Assembly (NCBI GenBank): GCA_030429935.1
Contig: JAUIGH010000003.1
Span: forward strand, 1 to 41,945
Direction of reading: 5' to 3'
DNA length: 41,945 nucleotides
Origin: a bacterium
GTDB taxonomy: Bacteria; Patescibacteriota; Saccharimonadia; Saccharimonadales; Saccharimonadaceae
The notes under the pieces are model-generated. The model was given only the letters and a program-made list of their open reading frames with translations, was not told the DNA's origin and ran no database searches. Positions 24,861-32,737 of this stretch are shown piece by piece (within the stretch, counting starts at the first letter, position 1; every line of letters begins with the position of its first letter). A program made the position numbers and the translations under genes.

Positions 24861-26384
24861 TCATCCAAGATATCTGCCGAGATGTGTCTCGTCCCAATAC
24901 CACGATGGCTCGGAGAAGCGTAGATACGTGATGATGCCTGCGCCCCCGATCGAGCAGATCAGCATGATAACCAGCAGGATCGGGCGTAAAGCAACCACAT
25001 TTTTAGTGGCGTAGGCGTACGCGAGCAATACGAGGCCAACGAGCGGAATGATGAATGGAACCATGTAGCGACCCTGCGTCGCATATGGATAGCCAAGATT
25101 GATCAGGTTCGAGTAATTGGTAAACCACACCGCGCCGGCATAGAGCAAAAACGTACCACCCAGCACGTACCGGGTTGCCCTACTCGGCAGTCGCCGCCAA
25201 AATATCACCAGGAACACCAGCCCAATCAGCATAAACGCTGCTGATACATTTCGCATGACTTTGTCCCCGCTGGTCGCCACAACGTTCTGCGGCATGAATT
25301 GATGTAGCTGGGTCGATCCGTCGCTAAAGGTGCCGTTGACGAATAAGCCGCCGTAGATGTTCGGCACCCACCACATCGCCGTAAATTCGAGTGGCGAGGC
25401 AATGTCGCTGCGACCAGAATCGGTGCGCTTTTCGGCGTCGTGATTACGTATCCAAACACTGTATTGACTACACGATTCATAGCCGTGTAGTTGCTCGCAC
25501 TCCGGCTCATGGCTGCCATAGGTCAGATAGTTCACACTGTAGCGCTCGATGAACAACCCGACACCGCCGATCGCCAGCAGCGCAGCCGCAACTAGCACAC
25601 CGCGCTTCCCATGACGCCAACTAGCGTACACCGCCGGCAGCAGCTTACTTCGAAACCGAATCGCCAGGATGACCGCAACACTGATGGCGGCCGCCAACAC
25701 GATCGGCAAGGTGCTAAATTTGACAACGCTCAATACGCCAGCCAGTCCAGCTGCCACCAGCACATACCGGAGCACGTATGGTGTATCGACGAGCTTTAGT
25801 ACGCTGATAAATAGCAGCGGCAGGAGCAACATCACCAGGTTGTCATAGTTGATATGAGCCGCCAAGTATGGCGCCATCGGCACCATGGTGTACAGTAGCA
25901 GCGTCAGATGGGACAGCGCCGGAGATAACTTCGCCGCCAGGAGTAATCGCCGCCAAAATACGAGCGCAATCCCGGCCAGCGAGATATTGATAAATCGCAA
26001 GCCTATTACCTGCTCTGTCACCCCAAACCCGAACAGCTCGAACAATCGATACGGAAAGCTCATAAGATACCAGTAGAGATACGACGGATTACGCGTAATA
26101 TCACCGTAAAACGCCGCTTCATCAGGCTGACTGGTCATAAATGGCGACCATTGCCGTGAATAGATTTCGATCACTCCCAGGTGATAGTTTTCGTCGAATA
26201 ACATCGGGAACGAGGTGATGAGCGCAATCCAACTCGCCCCGAGTACAAACCAAGCGATGATTGCATAAAAAAACCAGCGGCTGGCGAGAACGTGCCGCAG
26301 CACCGCTTCGACTCGGACCAGCCAATTGGTCAGACGATTATGAGCTTTTTTGAGCGATGACGATGGCGCGGTCACGTCCTTCAC
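24861..26384 (-). CDS. Polytopic membrane protein, probable GT-C type glycosyltransferase
   Basis: About 507 residues with roughly ten or eleven membrane helices. The first extracellular loop holds MLFDENYHLGVIEIYS and PSYLYWYLMSFPYRLFE, the acidic-loop layout of GT-C enzymes that use polyprenyl-phosphate sugars (ArnT/DUF2142-like). This pairs logically with the GtrB-like GT2 at 7470. The start is uncertain: no ATG fits, and the GTG chosen at 26384 overlaps the end of jag by 47 nt; GTG at 26375 or 26303 is also possible. A longer frame to 26534 would run through the R3H part of jag and is not believed. The acceptor is unknown. Confidence 0.75.
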   Translation of the reverse strand: MKDVTAPSSSLKKAHNRLTNWLVRVEAVLRHVLASRWFFYAIIAWFVLGASWIALITSFPMLFDENYHLGVIEIYSRQWSPFMTSQPDEAAFYGDITRNPSYLYWYLMSFPYRLFELFGFGVTEQVIGLRFINISLAGIALVFWRRLLLAAKLSPALSHLTLLLYTMVPMAPYLAAHINYDNLVMLLLPLLFISVLKLVDTPYVLRYVLVAAGLAGVLSVVKFSTLPIVLAAAISVAVILAIRFRSKLLPAVYASWRHGKRGVLVAAALLAIGGVGLFIERYSVNYLTYGSHEPECEQLHGYESCSQYSVWIRNHDAEKRTDSGRSDIASPLEFTAMWWVPNIYGGLFVNGTFSDGSTQLHQFMPQNVVATSGDKVMRNVSAAFMLIGLVFLVIFWRRLPSRATRYVLGGTFLLYAGAVWFTNYSNLINLGYPYATQGRYMVPFIIPLVGLVLLAYAYATKNVVALRPILLVIMLICSIGGAGIITYLRFSEPSWYWDETHLGRYLG

Positions 26385-26799
26385 CCTCAGAAAATGTCTG
26401 GATGTCTGAATATTCGGTGGCCAGCTGGTGGACGACGCGGCGATCAGCGGCGTTGAGCCGGGCGACATGTGAATCGCCAGTTTCGCGCACGCCTTCGATC
26501 CATTCACGAGCTTGCTCGGTAATTTTTTCGGCACGCTGTTTCTTGTATTCGGCGATGTCGAGGTTGACGCGTACTAACTCGGCACCGTGATTACGCAAAG
26601 CTGTTGACAGCATGTACTGGATAGCGCGCAAGGTCTCGGCGCCACGACCGATCAGCAGACTACTGTCTTCGGTGGTCGGCACGACGAGCTCGATGACGTC
26701 GTCATTGATCGACGCGCTCACCGTCGTGTTGACACCAAAAAACGACAAGGTGTCCTCGAGGTATTTACTGACGAATTCTACTGACTCTTGGCTGTTCAT
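26338..26799 (-). CDS. jag: Jag/KhpB-type RNA-binding protein (KH + R3H)
   Basis: RNA-binding protein of 153 residues encoded next to yidC, as in most bacteria; KhpB works with KhpA in RNA chaperoning and envelope control. It has a KH domain with the loop LLIGRGAETLRAIQYML (about 48-64) and a C-terminal R3H domain (RRVVHQLATEYSDIQTFSEGEGRDRA). The Jag-N domain found in firmicute homologues is missing. The start overlaps the yidC stop by 4 nt (ATGA), so the two are translationally coupled. Confidence 0.93.
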   Translation of the reverse strand: MNSQESVEFVSKYLEDTLSFFGVNTTVSASINDDVIELVVPTTEDSSLLIGRGAETLRAIQYMLSTALRNHGAELVRVNLDIAEYKKQRAEKITEQAREWIEGVRETGDSHVARLNAADRRVVHQLATEYSDIQTFSEGEGRDRAIVIAQKSS

Positions 26800-27800
26800 G
26801 ATTTCCTCCTTTTTTTGGCTGATCCCCGGGTATCTTTGGCGGTGATACGGGTTACATTGGTTTTTTTAGAGGATTGTTTTGATGATTTCGTAGCGGTTTT
26901 TACAGTCTTAGCGGTTTTGGCCCGCTTTGCCCGAGCTGCTGACTGTTTTGCTTGATCGCGTTCGACGGCTTCTTCGGCGAGTTCTTCTAGCTCTTCTTCG
27001 TCTTCTTTGAGCAAATAGTGCTGCTGTGCGACCGCTACCAAGTTCGATACGGTGTAGTACAGCGCCAGTGCACCCGGCAGGTTGATCATCACAAAGAAGA
27101 TCAGCACCGGCATAATTTTGATCATATTGCGCATGACGACGGCGTTCATCTCGGCCTGGTCAGCTTGTTTGCCTTCGGCGGCCTCTTTCATGATGTCAGA
27201 GAATGATTTGCCGTTTGGGTCGTGTGGCATGGTTTGCTTGCTCATAAAGTACTGCGTGACGGCTGACAGCAACGCCAGGATCACCAAGATAATATCGATA
27301 CCGTGGCTGCCGATGGCGTGACGCGTCAGGTCGATAAAACCGAGCATCTGCTCGTTGAATTGATCGGGGTTACGAACCAGTTGACCGATTGGCTCGAACG
27401 ATTCCAGGAAATCATAGGTGTATTTAGCGAGATCTTGGCGGTGATCTGTAAACACCCGGATCGCCAAGAACAAACCAATCAGAATCGGCAGTTGAATCAG
27501 CAGGATACCGATCGAGCGAAACGGACTAACGCCGTGTTGCTTGTACAACTCCATCATCTCCATCGCCTCGGCTTGGCGGTTGCCTTTGTGTTTTTGTTTG
27601 ATTGTTTTGAGTTGGGGCTGCAGTTTGCGCATCATTTTTGTCTGGTGCAACTGACGGCGCACCAACGGATACAACAAGAACCGGATGATGATGGTAAAGA
27701 TGATGATCGCCAAACCGAAATCGCCCCACGGCATGACGCTATAGATCGCAATTAGCAGGTTAAAGATAGGTTGTAAGATGACCAACTCAAAAATATTCAT
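26796..27800 (-). CDS. yidC: Membrane protein insertase YidC/Oxa1
   Basis: Inserts and folds inner-membrane proteins, alone or with SecYEG. It has 334 residues without the large periplasmic domain of proteobacterial YidC, the Gram-positive form. Helices lie at about 12-40, then the cytoplasmic hairpin (RRQLHQTKMMRKLQPQLK, KQHGVSPFRSIGILLIQLPIL), then helices around 165-185 and 215-245. LVRRQ carries the conserved Arg in the groove. The last 60 residues are Lys/Ala/Thr-rich and strongly basic, likely ribosome-binding. A TATACT box (27813-27818, minus) lies 12 nt before the ATG, so it may have a very short leader. Confidence 0.96.
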   Translation of the reverse strand: MNIFELVILQPIFNLLIAIYSVMPWGDFGLAIIIFTIIIRFLLYPLVRRQLHQTKMMRKLQPQLKTIKQKHKGNRQAEAMEMMELYKQHGVSPFRSIGILLIQLPILIGLFLAIRVFTDHRQDLAKYTYDFLESFEPIGQLVRNPDQFNEQMLGFIDLTRHAIGSHGIDIILVILALLSAVTQYFMSKQTMPHDPNGKSFSDIMKEAAEGKQADQAEMNAVVMRNMIKIMPVLIFFVMINLPGALALYYTVSNLVAVAQQHYLLKEDEEELEELAEEAVERDQAKQSAARAKRAKTAKTVKTATKSSKQSSKKTNVTRITAKDTRGSAKKRRKS

Positions 27801-27823
27801 AAACTGTCTGGTAGTATAGCAGA

Positions 27824-28180
27824 CTAGTCGTCGGTTTTACAGAGGCCGGCCCGCAGTAGTAGCTGGATGAGTTCCCGACGCAGTACGCTGTGCTCGAGAG
27901 CGATCACTTCTGGGGATGTCACAATGATGACAATATCGTGCGCGTGGTCGTCGAGTGGTACATGGTGGCGAACGATCTCATAGACGCGCCGACGCACGCG
28001 ATTACGACGGACGGCTGATTTGTGGACTTTTTTACTGATGACAATCGCCACGCGGCTATACCGGCGCCGCGGGTTGTCGCTTACTTTGAGCTTAAAATAC
28101 CGGTTACGAAAACTATCACCGCGCGTCATAACATAGCGCAAACTGCCGTAGCCGTGAAACCGATTGCGTGATGAAAGCAT
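27824..28180 (-). CDS. rnpA: Ribonuclease P protein component
   Basis: Protein subunit of RNase P, which matures tRNA 5' ends with the RNA subunit (not in this window). It has 118 residues and is very basic. HGYGSLRYVMTRGDSFRNRYFKLK is the start of the fold and KSAVRRNRVRRRVYEIVR is the diagnostic RNR motif. It is located between rpmH and yidC as in most bacteria. A TATACT box ends 7 nt before the ATG and there is no ribosome site. Confidence 0.94.
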   Translation of the reverse strand: MLSSRNRFHGYGSLRYVMTRGDSFRNRYFKLKVSDNPRRRYSRVAIVISKKVHKSAVRRNRVRRRVYEIVRHHVPLDDHAHDIVIIVTSPEVIALEHSVLRRELIQLLLRAGLCKTDD

Positions 28181-28187
28181 AGCTACT

Positions 28188-28193
28188 AGTATA
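28188..28193 (-). promoter_or_regulatory. -10 box for a near-leaderless rnpA transcript
   Basis: Minus-strand TATACT followed by seven bases (AGTAGCT) and the rnpA ATG; no Shine-Dalgarno sequence. Confidence 0.45.
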
Positions 28194-28260
28194 CATTGCC
28201 AATCAAAAACCCACCGATCGTAGATTCAGTGGGATTGATAGTCGAAAATGACTTTTGTGA

Positions 28261-28398
28261 TTAGATCGCGAGTCGAGCGCGACCTTTGGCGCGGCGGCGT
28301 TTTAGGACGGCGCGACCGGCTTTTGAGGACACACGAGCACGGTACCCGTGGGTGCGAGCGCGGTGTCGTTTGTGTGGTTGGTGAGTTCGTTTTGGCAT
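28261..28398 (-). CDS. rpmH: 50S ribosomal protein L34
   Basis: Small basic ribosomal protein of 45 residues, found by reading the minus strand between rnpA and dnaA. It begins [20 protein letters not shown] and continues with [19 protein letters not shown] to LAI, the universal L34 pattern (T-GFR-R in most species, THGYRAR here). TAGGACAGT before the ATG supplies a short ribosome site. It has a strong own promoter just upstream. A 70-residue open frame in another phase across the same DNA is a shadow. Confidence 0.97.
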   Translation of the reverse strand: MPKRTHQPHKRHRARTHGYRARVSSKAGRAVLKRRRAKGRARLAI

Positions 28399-28409
28399 AC
28401 TGTCCTAGC

Positions 28410-28438
28410 ATTATACGGATGTTTTCCACTGTTTTCAA
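28410..28438 (-). promoter_or_regulatory. Predicted sigma-70 promoter of rpmH
   Basis: On the minus strand, TTGAAA (28438-28433) and a perfect TATAAT (28415-28410) are 17 nt apart. Predicted transcription start is near 28403, leaving a leader of about 5 nt. The spacer holds a DnaA-box-like AGTGGAAAA. Confidence 0.75.
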
Positions 28439-28679
28439 GAGGTGGCTTGCACTCTACCCTGTTTCATCGTTCAATTAGCCTCTGTCTCCACAGATTACTT
28501 GTGTTTATCCACATATTTACAGGGGTAATGGTAAAATGTGGATAAGTCGAACGGTTTTGGCTGTCAAGTCGTTGCGGTTTTTACGGCTTGTGGAAAACTA
28601 CCGGTTTTTCTATACTAGTACCAGTTATCAAGTTGGTGTCGGTGATGGTTTTCGACGCATAATGTCAGGGGTGTTGTAG
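28439..28679 (+). other. Origin region, rpmH-dnaA side, with DnaA boxes
   Basis: Non-coding. Two perfect DnaA boxes face each other: TTATCCACA on the + strand (28505-28513) and on the minus strand (TGTGGATAA, 28537-28545). A third, TGTGGAAAA (28589-28597), differs at one base from consensus on the minus strand. The surrounding DNA is moderately AT-rich. Together with the flanking rpmH/dnaA order this marks part of oriC. Which side is unwound is not clear. Confidence 0.8.
28588..28616 (+). promoter_or_regulatory. Predicted dnaA promoter overlapping a DnaA box
   Basis: TTGTGG (28588-28593) and TATACT (28611-28616) are 17 nt apart. The -35 lies within the DnaA box at 28589-28597, so DnaA bound there would block its own transcription, the usual autoregulation. 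The leader would be about 57 nt with AGGGG at 28667-28671 ahead of the GTG start. Confidence 0.6.
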
Positions 28680-30053
28680 GTGCAAACAAGTTTATGGAAA
28701 AGCGTGCTCGGCGAAATCCAACTATCGGTTTCGCATGCCAACTTCACCACATGGTTCAAGCCAACCGAATTGATTGAGCAGTCAGATGAACAAATTACGA
28801 TTGCTGTGCCGAACACGTTTTACAAACGCCAATTCGAAGTAAAGTTTGACGACCTAGTCCGCAGCGTCCTCGAAAAAAACGGCGCCACACCAAAACGCGT
28901 CATCTACACCGTGCGATCGTCCAGTACTCCGAAACGCGCCGGTGTCTCGCGCGAAATTTTACCCGAAGATATCTTACCAACCACCAGTTCTCATCCAACA
29001 TCGACGTCAGTCATTTCTAGTACATCGGGTTATGTCGGCAACTCCCTCAACCCACGCTACACATTCGACTCGTTCATCGTCGGCTCCAGTAATGACCTGG
29101 CCTACACCGCTTGTCAGGCTGTCAGCGAAAACCCCGGCACTAAATACAACCCACTCTTCCTCTACGGCGGCGTCGGTCTCGGTAAAACACACCTCATCCA
29201 AGCTGTTGGCAACAAGATCCAAGCAACCAATCCAAAGGCTCGCGTGCTTTACGTCAGTATCGAAACCTTCGTCAAAGAATACCTGGAGCACGTCCGCTTC
29301 AAAAAAGGCGATTTCTCGGGCAAGTACCGGAATGTTGATGTTCTGATCATCGACGACATCCAGTTTATCGCCAACAAAGAAAAGACGCAGGAAGAGTTTT
29401 TCCACACCTTTAACGCCCTACACCAAGCCAATAAACAGATCATCATCAGTAGTGACAAACCGCCGCGCAACATTCCGACCCTGACCGAACGTCTAAAAAG
29501 TCGATTGGAGTGGGGTATGTCGATCGATATCCAGATGCCGGACTTTGAAACGCGCTGTGCTATCCTCGAGATCAAGGCTTCGGCCAGTGGTGTGACGCTC
29601 GACAGCGAGACGATTGAGTTTTTGGCAACACACATCAAATCAAACATCCGCGAGCTCGAGGGTGCTCTCAATCAACTCCTCGCCTACGCCGAGATGCGTG
29701 GCATCACGCCTGACATTAGTACTGCCGAAGGTCTATTGGGTGATGTGCGCAAATCGCGACCGCGACACTTGACCCCAAAACAAATCATCGACAAAACCGC
29801 CAAGCAATTCCAAATAGAAGTCAACGAGATGTGCAGCGCCAAGCGCGACAAACACATCGTCACGCCGCGCCAGGTCGCCATGTACTTGTTGCGGAGCGAG
29901 CTTCATATGAGCTTTCCGCAGATAGCCCGCGAGCTCGGCCGCAAAGACCACACCACGGCCATTCACTCGATCGAAAAGATAGATAAAGCCATCAAGCTCG
30001 ACTACATGATCCGCGAGCAGGTTGCAGAGATTCGTGAGAAGTTATATGTCTAG
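28680..30053 (+). CDS. dnaA: Chromosomal replication initiator protein DnaA
   Basis: Binds DnaA boxes at oriC and opens the origin. It has 457 residues, starting at GTG 28680 with AGGGGTG ahead. Domain I (about 1-80) reads LWKSVLGEIQLSVSHANFTTWF, followed by a short linker; domain III AAA+ has Walker A GGVGLGKTHL, Walker B VLIIDDIQF and sensor II in the TERLKSRLEWG / RELEGALNQL region; domain IV ends in the box-binding helix block GRKDHTTAIHSIEKI. All key parts are present. It is transcribed rightward from oriC, followed by dnaN. Confidence 0.99.
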   Translation: MQTSLWKSVLGEIQLSVSHANFTTWFKPTELIEQSDEQITIAVPNTFYKRQFEVKFDDLVRSVLEKNGATPKRVIYTVRSSSTPKRAGVSREILPEDILPTTSSHPTSTSVISSTSGYVGNSLNPRYTFDSFIVGSSNDLAYTACQAVSENPGTKYNPLFLYGGVGLGKTHLIQAVGNKIQATNPKARVLYVSIETFVKEYLEHVRFKKGDFSGKYRNVDVLIIDDIQFIANKEKTQEEFFHTFNALHQANKQIIISSDKPPRNIPTLTERLKSRLEWGMSIDIQMPDFETRCAILEIKASASGVTLDSETIEFLATHIKSNIRELEGALNQLLAYAEMRGITPDISTAEGLLGDVRKSRPRHLTPKQIIDKTAKQFQIEVNEMCSAKRDKHIVTPRQVAMYLLRSELHMSFPQIARELGRKDHTTAIHSIEKIDKAIKLDYMIREQVAEIREKLYV

Positions 30054-30322
30054 TCGGAAAAGTTGTGAACAATTGTCGCGCTCATCGTGGACAACTCGCG
30101 GTAGAATGTGTGGATTGTTATACACAGGAGTTACGTGTATTGATTTTCTGATCATCAAATCTGTGTACAGCGCCGTGACTTTCCGCATAGTATCCAGAGT
30201 TCGTGAACACATTTTTTCACAACCGTCCGCAAGCACATTACCACTGTTAAATCACCGATTATCCCCAGTTTCCACAGCACCTATAACTACCTAGAATCAG
30301 ATAAAGAAAGGATCTTGAACAC
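30054..30322 (+). other. Origin region, dnaA-dnaN side, cluster of DnaA boxes
   Basis: Non-coding, 269 nt. One perfect box TTATACACA (30118-30126, +) is directly preceded by TGTGGATTG (30109-30117, minus, 7 of 9). One-mismatch boxes are TGTGAACAA (30064-30072, minus), TTTTTCACA (30213-30221, +) and TTATCCCCA (30259-30267, +); CGTGGACAA (30086-30094, minus) has two mismatches. AAAGGA precedes the dnaN ATG by about 11 nt. The cluster suggests that this gap is also part of oriC. Confidence 0.75.
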
Positions 30323-31423
30323 ATGAACGTCCAAACCACCCAAGAACAGCTGACAAAAGCTTTAGCGGCAACGAGCCGCGTGGCATCGGCAAAAGCTGGA
30401 CTGCCCGTACTAGGTAACGTCTTACTGCGCACTAGCGGGTCGAATCTGCTGGTCGCAGCAACAAATCTCGAGCTCGCCGCGACGACGCACGTTGGCGCGA
30501 AAGTGGCTTCCCAAGGTGACATCACTGTGCCAGCAAAACTACTCAGCGAATTTGTCGCTAACCTACCGAAAGAACCCGTTGAACTCGATGTAAAAAACCA
30601 TAGACTGACTGTTACTTGTGGCGGTTACACTTCAACACTCAACGGTATCGAAGCTGACGAGTTTCCTGAATTACCGACGATCGATGAAAAAACCTCAATT
30701 CATTTTTCGATTTCGCGTGATGATTTCAAACAAGCCGCCGCGCAAACAACCCTGGCCTGCAGTAACGACGTGACACGCCCGGTGCTAACTGGACTATATT
30801 GGCACACACATGACGGCTCGCTATACCTGGTAGGTACCGACGGCTATCGATTGGCCGAGCGCAAACTATTCACGAGCAAAAGCGAACTGGCGGCTATCGT
30901 ACCGGTTACAACCATCCACGAAGCGCTGCGGGTGTTACCAGACTCAATTGAGGAGCTCGATGTGTTGTTCGATGACAGCCAGGTGCGATTTCGGATCGGT
31001 GACACCGAGATTACTAGTCGGTTGATCGACGGTAAATATCCTGATTACCGACAACTGATACCGACTAGTAGCGAGACGAGTCTGACAGTAGCGACCGATG
31101 AACTGACGCGAACCGCTAAAATCGCTCGACTATTTGCCCGCGATAGCGGCGGCAGTATCACGATGTCGGTAGACGGCGACGCTTCGCAACTGGCGATCAA
31201 ATCAGTCGCGTCAGATATCGGCGACAACACAGCAACCCTCGATGTCGAGGCGACCGCGAGCGGCTCGGTGTCGCTCAATTCACGGTATCTATCGGAAGCG
31301 TTAGCGGTGATCGGCAGCGAATCGCTCACAATCGCATTCAGCGGCAAGCTCGCCCCGATCGTGATGACACCAGACGCAAAATCCAGCGACTACACGCACA
31401 TCATTATGCCACTCAAGAGTTAG
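30323..31423 (+). CDS. dnaN: DNA polymerase III subunit beta (sliding clamp)
   Basis: Ring-shaped processivity clamp that tethers polymerase III and other enzymes to DNA. It has 366 residues, the normal length, with three similar domains: NVQTTQEQLTKALAATSRVA starts domain 1, GLYWHTHDGSLYLVGTDGYRLAER closes domain 2 (split here as GLYWHTHDGS and GTDGYRLAER), and the C-terminus reads PIVMTPD...YTHIIMPLKS as in other clamps. It follows dnaA on the same strand. Its stop lies one base from the stop of the convergent secretion-operon tail gene, with no room for a terminator. Confidence 0.98.
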   Translation: MNVQTTQEQLTKALAATSRVASAKAGLPVLGNVLLRTSGSNLLVAATNLELAATTHVGAKVASQGDITVPAKLLSEFVANLPKEPVELDVKNHRLTVTCGGYTSTLNGIEADEFPELPTIDEKTSIHFSISRDDFKQAAAQTTLACSNDVTRPVLTGLYWHTHDGSLYLVGTDGYRLAERKLFTSKSELAAIVPVTTIHEALRVLPDSIEELDVLFDDSQVRFRIGDTEITSRLIDGKYPDYRQLIPTSSETSLTVATDELTRTAKIARLFARDSGGSITMSVDGDASQLAIKSVASDIGDNTATLDVEATASGSVSLNSRYLSEALAVIGSESLTIAFSGKLAPIVMTPDAKSSDYTHIIMPLKS

Positions 31424-31424
31424 A

Positions 31425-32087
31425 TTACTCTAGTAAATGCTGGTTTATTGAGCTACGTACTGAAAGTGGTACTTCAATCTCGGCAGACTCTACTATGACA
31501 GCCGAAGGTTGCGGTGGATCGCTGACAATCGACCATTGATCATCTTGTTTATGTAAAATTATCACGACGTCATCTCGATCCGTTAACGCGTCACCTCGAT
31601 ACTCGAGGATACTCGCAAACCAATCACCGCGTTCGTAAAGTGCCCCAGTGGGCGGTTCGTATAGCTCGGATAAATTCGGCGCATACTGACGGATGACCGC
31701 CTGAATGGCTGATAGTTCCTGGTCATGTAGCTGCTCGAGACGCGGCTGATCGTACGCGGCACGTATTTCTGTTACAGGTTGATACGGTGTGAATTCCCGG
31801 GTCACTCCGTCAGAGAATCCATCAGACCCACTGTAGCGTATCTCGTAGCGAGGCGTAGTGTATCGCAAGACCATAGGACCTGTTGAGTCGAGGCTTTGGG
31901 TGACTTCGCCAGTTGATACGTCTACCAGTTCAGCTCGAGACACGCCATCAAGTGTTATTTCGACAATCTGCTGCGAACGTTCGGTATTCGTCGTAATGTA
32001 AAACCACGTCAGCAGTGCTATGATAACAATCGCTAACACACCAGTCGCGATCAAAATAGTGCGTATGCGATAGTTATATGTCATCAT
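31425..32087 (-). CDS. Membrane-anchored protein at the end of the type IV secretion operon
   Basis: Family not recognised. It has 220 residues: a short cytoplasmic start, one helix at about 10-32, and an exported domain of roughly 180 residues with VEITLDGVSRAELVDVSTGEV and a later soluble part (IQAVIRQYAPNLSELYEP, ILEYRGDALTDRDDVVIILHK). The last part has the look of a small alpha/beta domain similar to its neighbour's. Its start overlaps the upstream gene's stop by 4 nt (ATGA), so the two are coupled. It could be a VirB8-like or accessory channel subunit by place and topology, but no motif proves this. Confidence 0.65.
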   Translation of the reverse strand: MMTYNYRIRTILIATGVLAIVIIALLTWFYITTNTERSQQIVEITLDGVSRAELVDVSTGEVTQSLDSTGPMVLRYTTPRYEIRYSGSDGFSDGVTREFTPYQPVTEIRAAYDQPRLEQLHDQELSAIQAVIRQYAPNLSELYEPPTGALYERGDWFASILEYRGDALTDRDDVVIILHKQDDQWSIVSDPPQPSAVIVESAEIEVPLSVRSSINQHLLE

Positions 32088-32737
32088 TCATCTCCTCTAT
32101 CTACTACCAATGGCGACGTATAATCTTCGTAAACAATAATAATTTGATTGATATCGTAGCCATTGTTTGCTAGCCATTTCAGAGCATCACGACGACCCTC
32201 AGTCGAAGAGTTTTCTATAACGAGTATCGGCACGCCATCAGCATTCGAGCCGCCATAGCTGACGCGATATACTGATGCCAGTCCAAAGTGTCGGTGTGGT
32301 AAGTCGGGGATGTTCGGATACTGCTCGAGTAGTCTATCGCTAGCTATCCGCAGCTGCTCAGCTCCGGCGGTCTCGTAGCGTACGTTTTCGTCTGGATTAT
32401 CGCGGAGGTATTGTTCGCCGACATCATCAACCGGCTGTGTCGTCGGAGTAATTGTTGTGGTGGTGGGTGTGACGGTGATAGCGTATTCACGACTATCGAA
32501 CCCTTCACGTTCAATTGAGACAGTGTGAACACCTGGTCGAATGTAATTAACCCCGTCTCGGATGGCGCCATGTTCGTAAGTCACACGAGCATCAGCCGGC
32601 ACGACAATAGCCTCAACACGAACCATCCCTACTCTGTTATGAATATACCAAGCGAAACTCGCTATCAAAACGAGAGCAGTCACTACGGCGCTCACGACGC
32701 TGATTCGGATAATTGTTTGTTGTCGATTATTATTCAC
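32084..32737 (-). CDS. Membrane-anchored protein with PEGA-like domain, secretion operon
   Basis: It has 217 residues starting at GTG 32737, chosen because a perfect AGGAGGTGA lies 8 nt before it; the gene then overlaps the hydrolase stop by 8 nt. One helix at about 13-36 anchors it. Residues 40-90 read VVPADARVTYEHG, NYIRPGVHTVSIEREGFDS, like a PEGA surface domain, followed by a Thr/Pro linker (TPTTTTITPTTQP) and a C-terminal alpha/beta domain of about 115 residues (LPHRHFGLASVYRVSYG, ALKWLANNGYDINQIIIVYEDY). It resembles the next gene in topology. Exact role unknown; probably an envelope part of the secretion system. Confidence 0.7.
   Translation of the reverse strand: MNNNRQQTIIRISVVSAVVTALVLIASFAWYIHNRVGMVRVEAIVVPADARVTYEHGAIRDGVNYIRPGVHTVSIEREGFDSREYAITVTPTTTTITPTTQPVDDVGEQYLRDNPDENVRYETAGAEQLRIASDRLLEQYPNIPDLPHRHFGLASVYRVSYGGSNADGVPILVIENSSTEGRRDALKWLANNGYDINQIIIVYEDYTSPLVVDRGDE

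Noticed and set aside
26385-26534. Longer N-terminus for the membrane protein at 24861
   Set aside because: It would lie fully within the R3H part of jag in another frame and its residues look like a shadow translation (Ser/Pro/Lys-rich, no structure).
28181-28260. Hairpin CCCAC...GTGGG between rnpA and rpmH as a terminator
   Set aside because: Five-pair stem with a 14-nt loop and no T run; the two genes are probably partly co-transcribed.
28226-28438. 70-residue open frame on the minus strand near rpmH
   Set aside because: It is another phase of the rpmH gene; the 45-residue frame at 28261-28398 is the clear L34 sequence.
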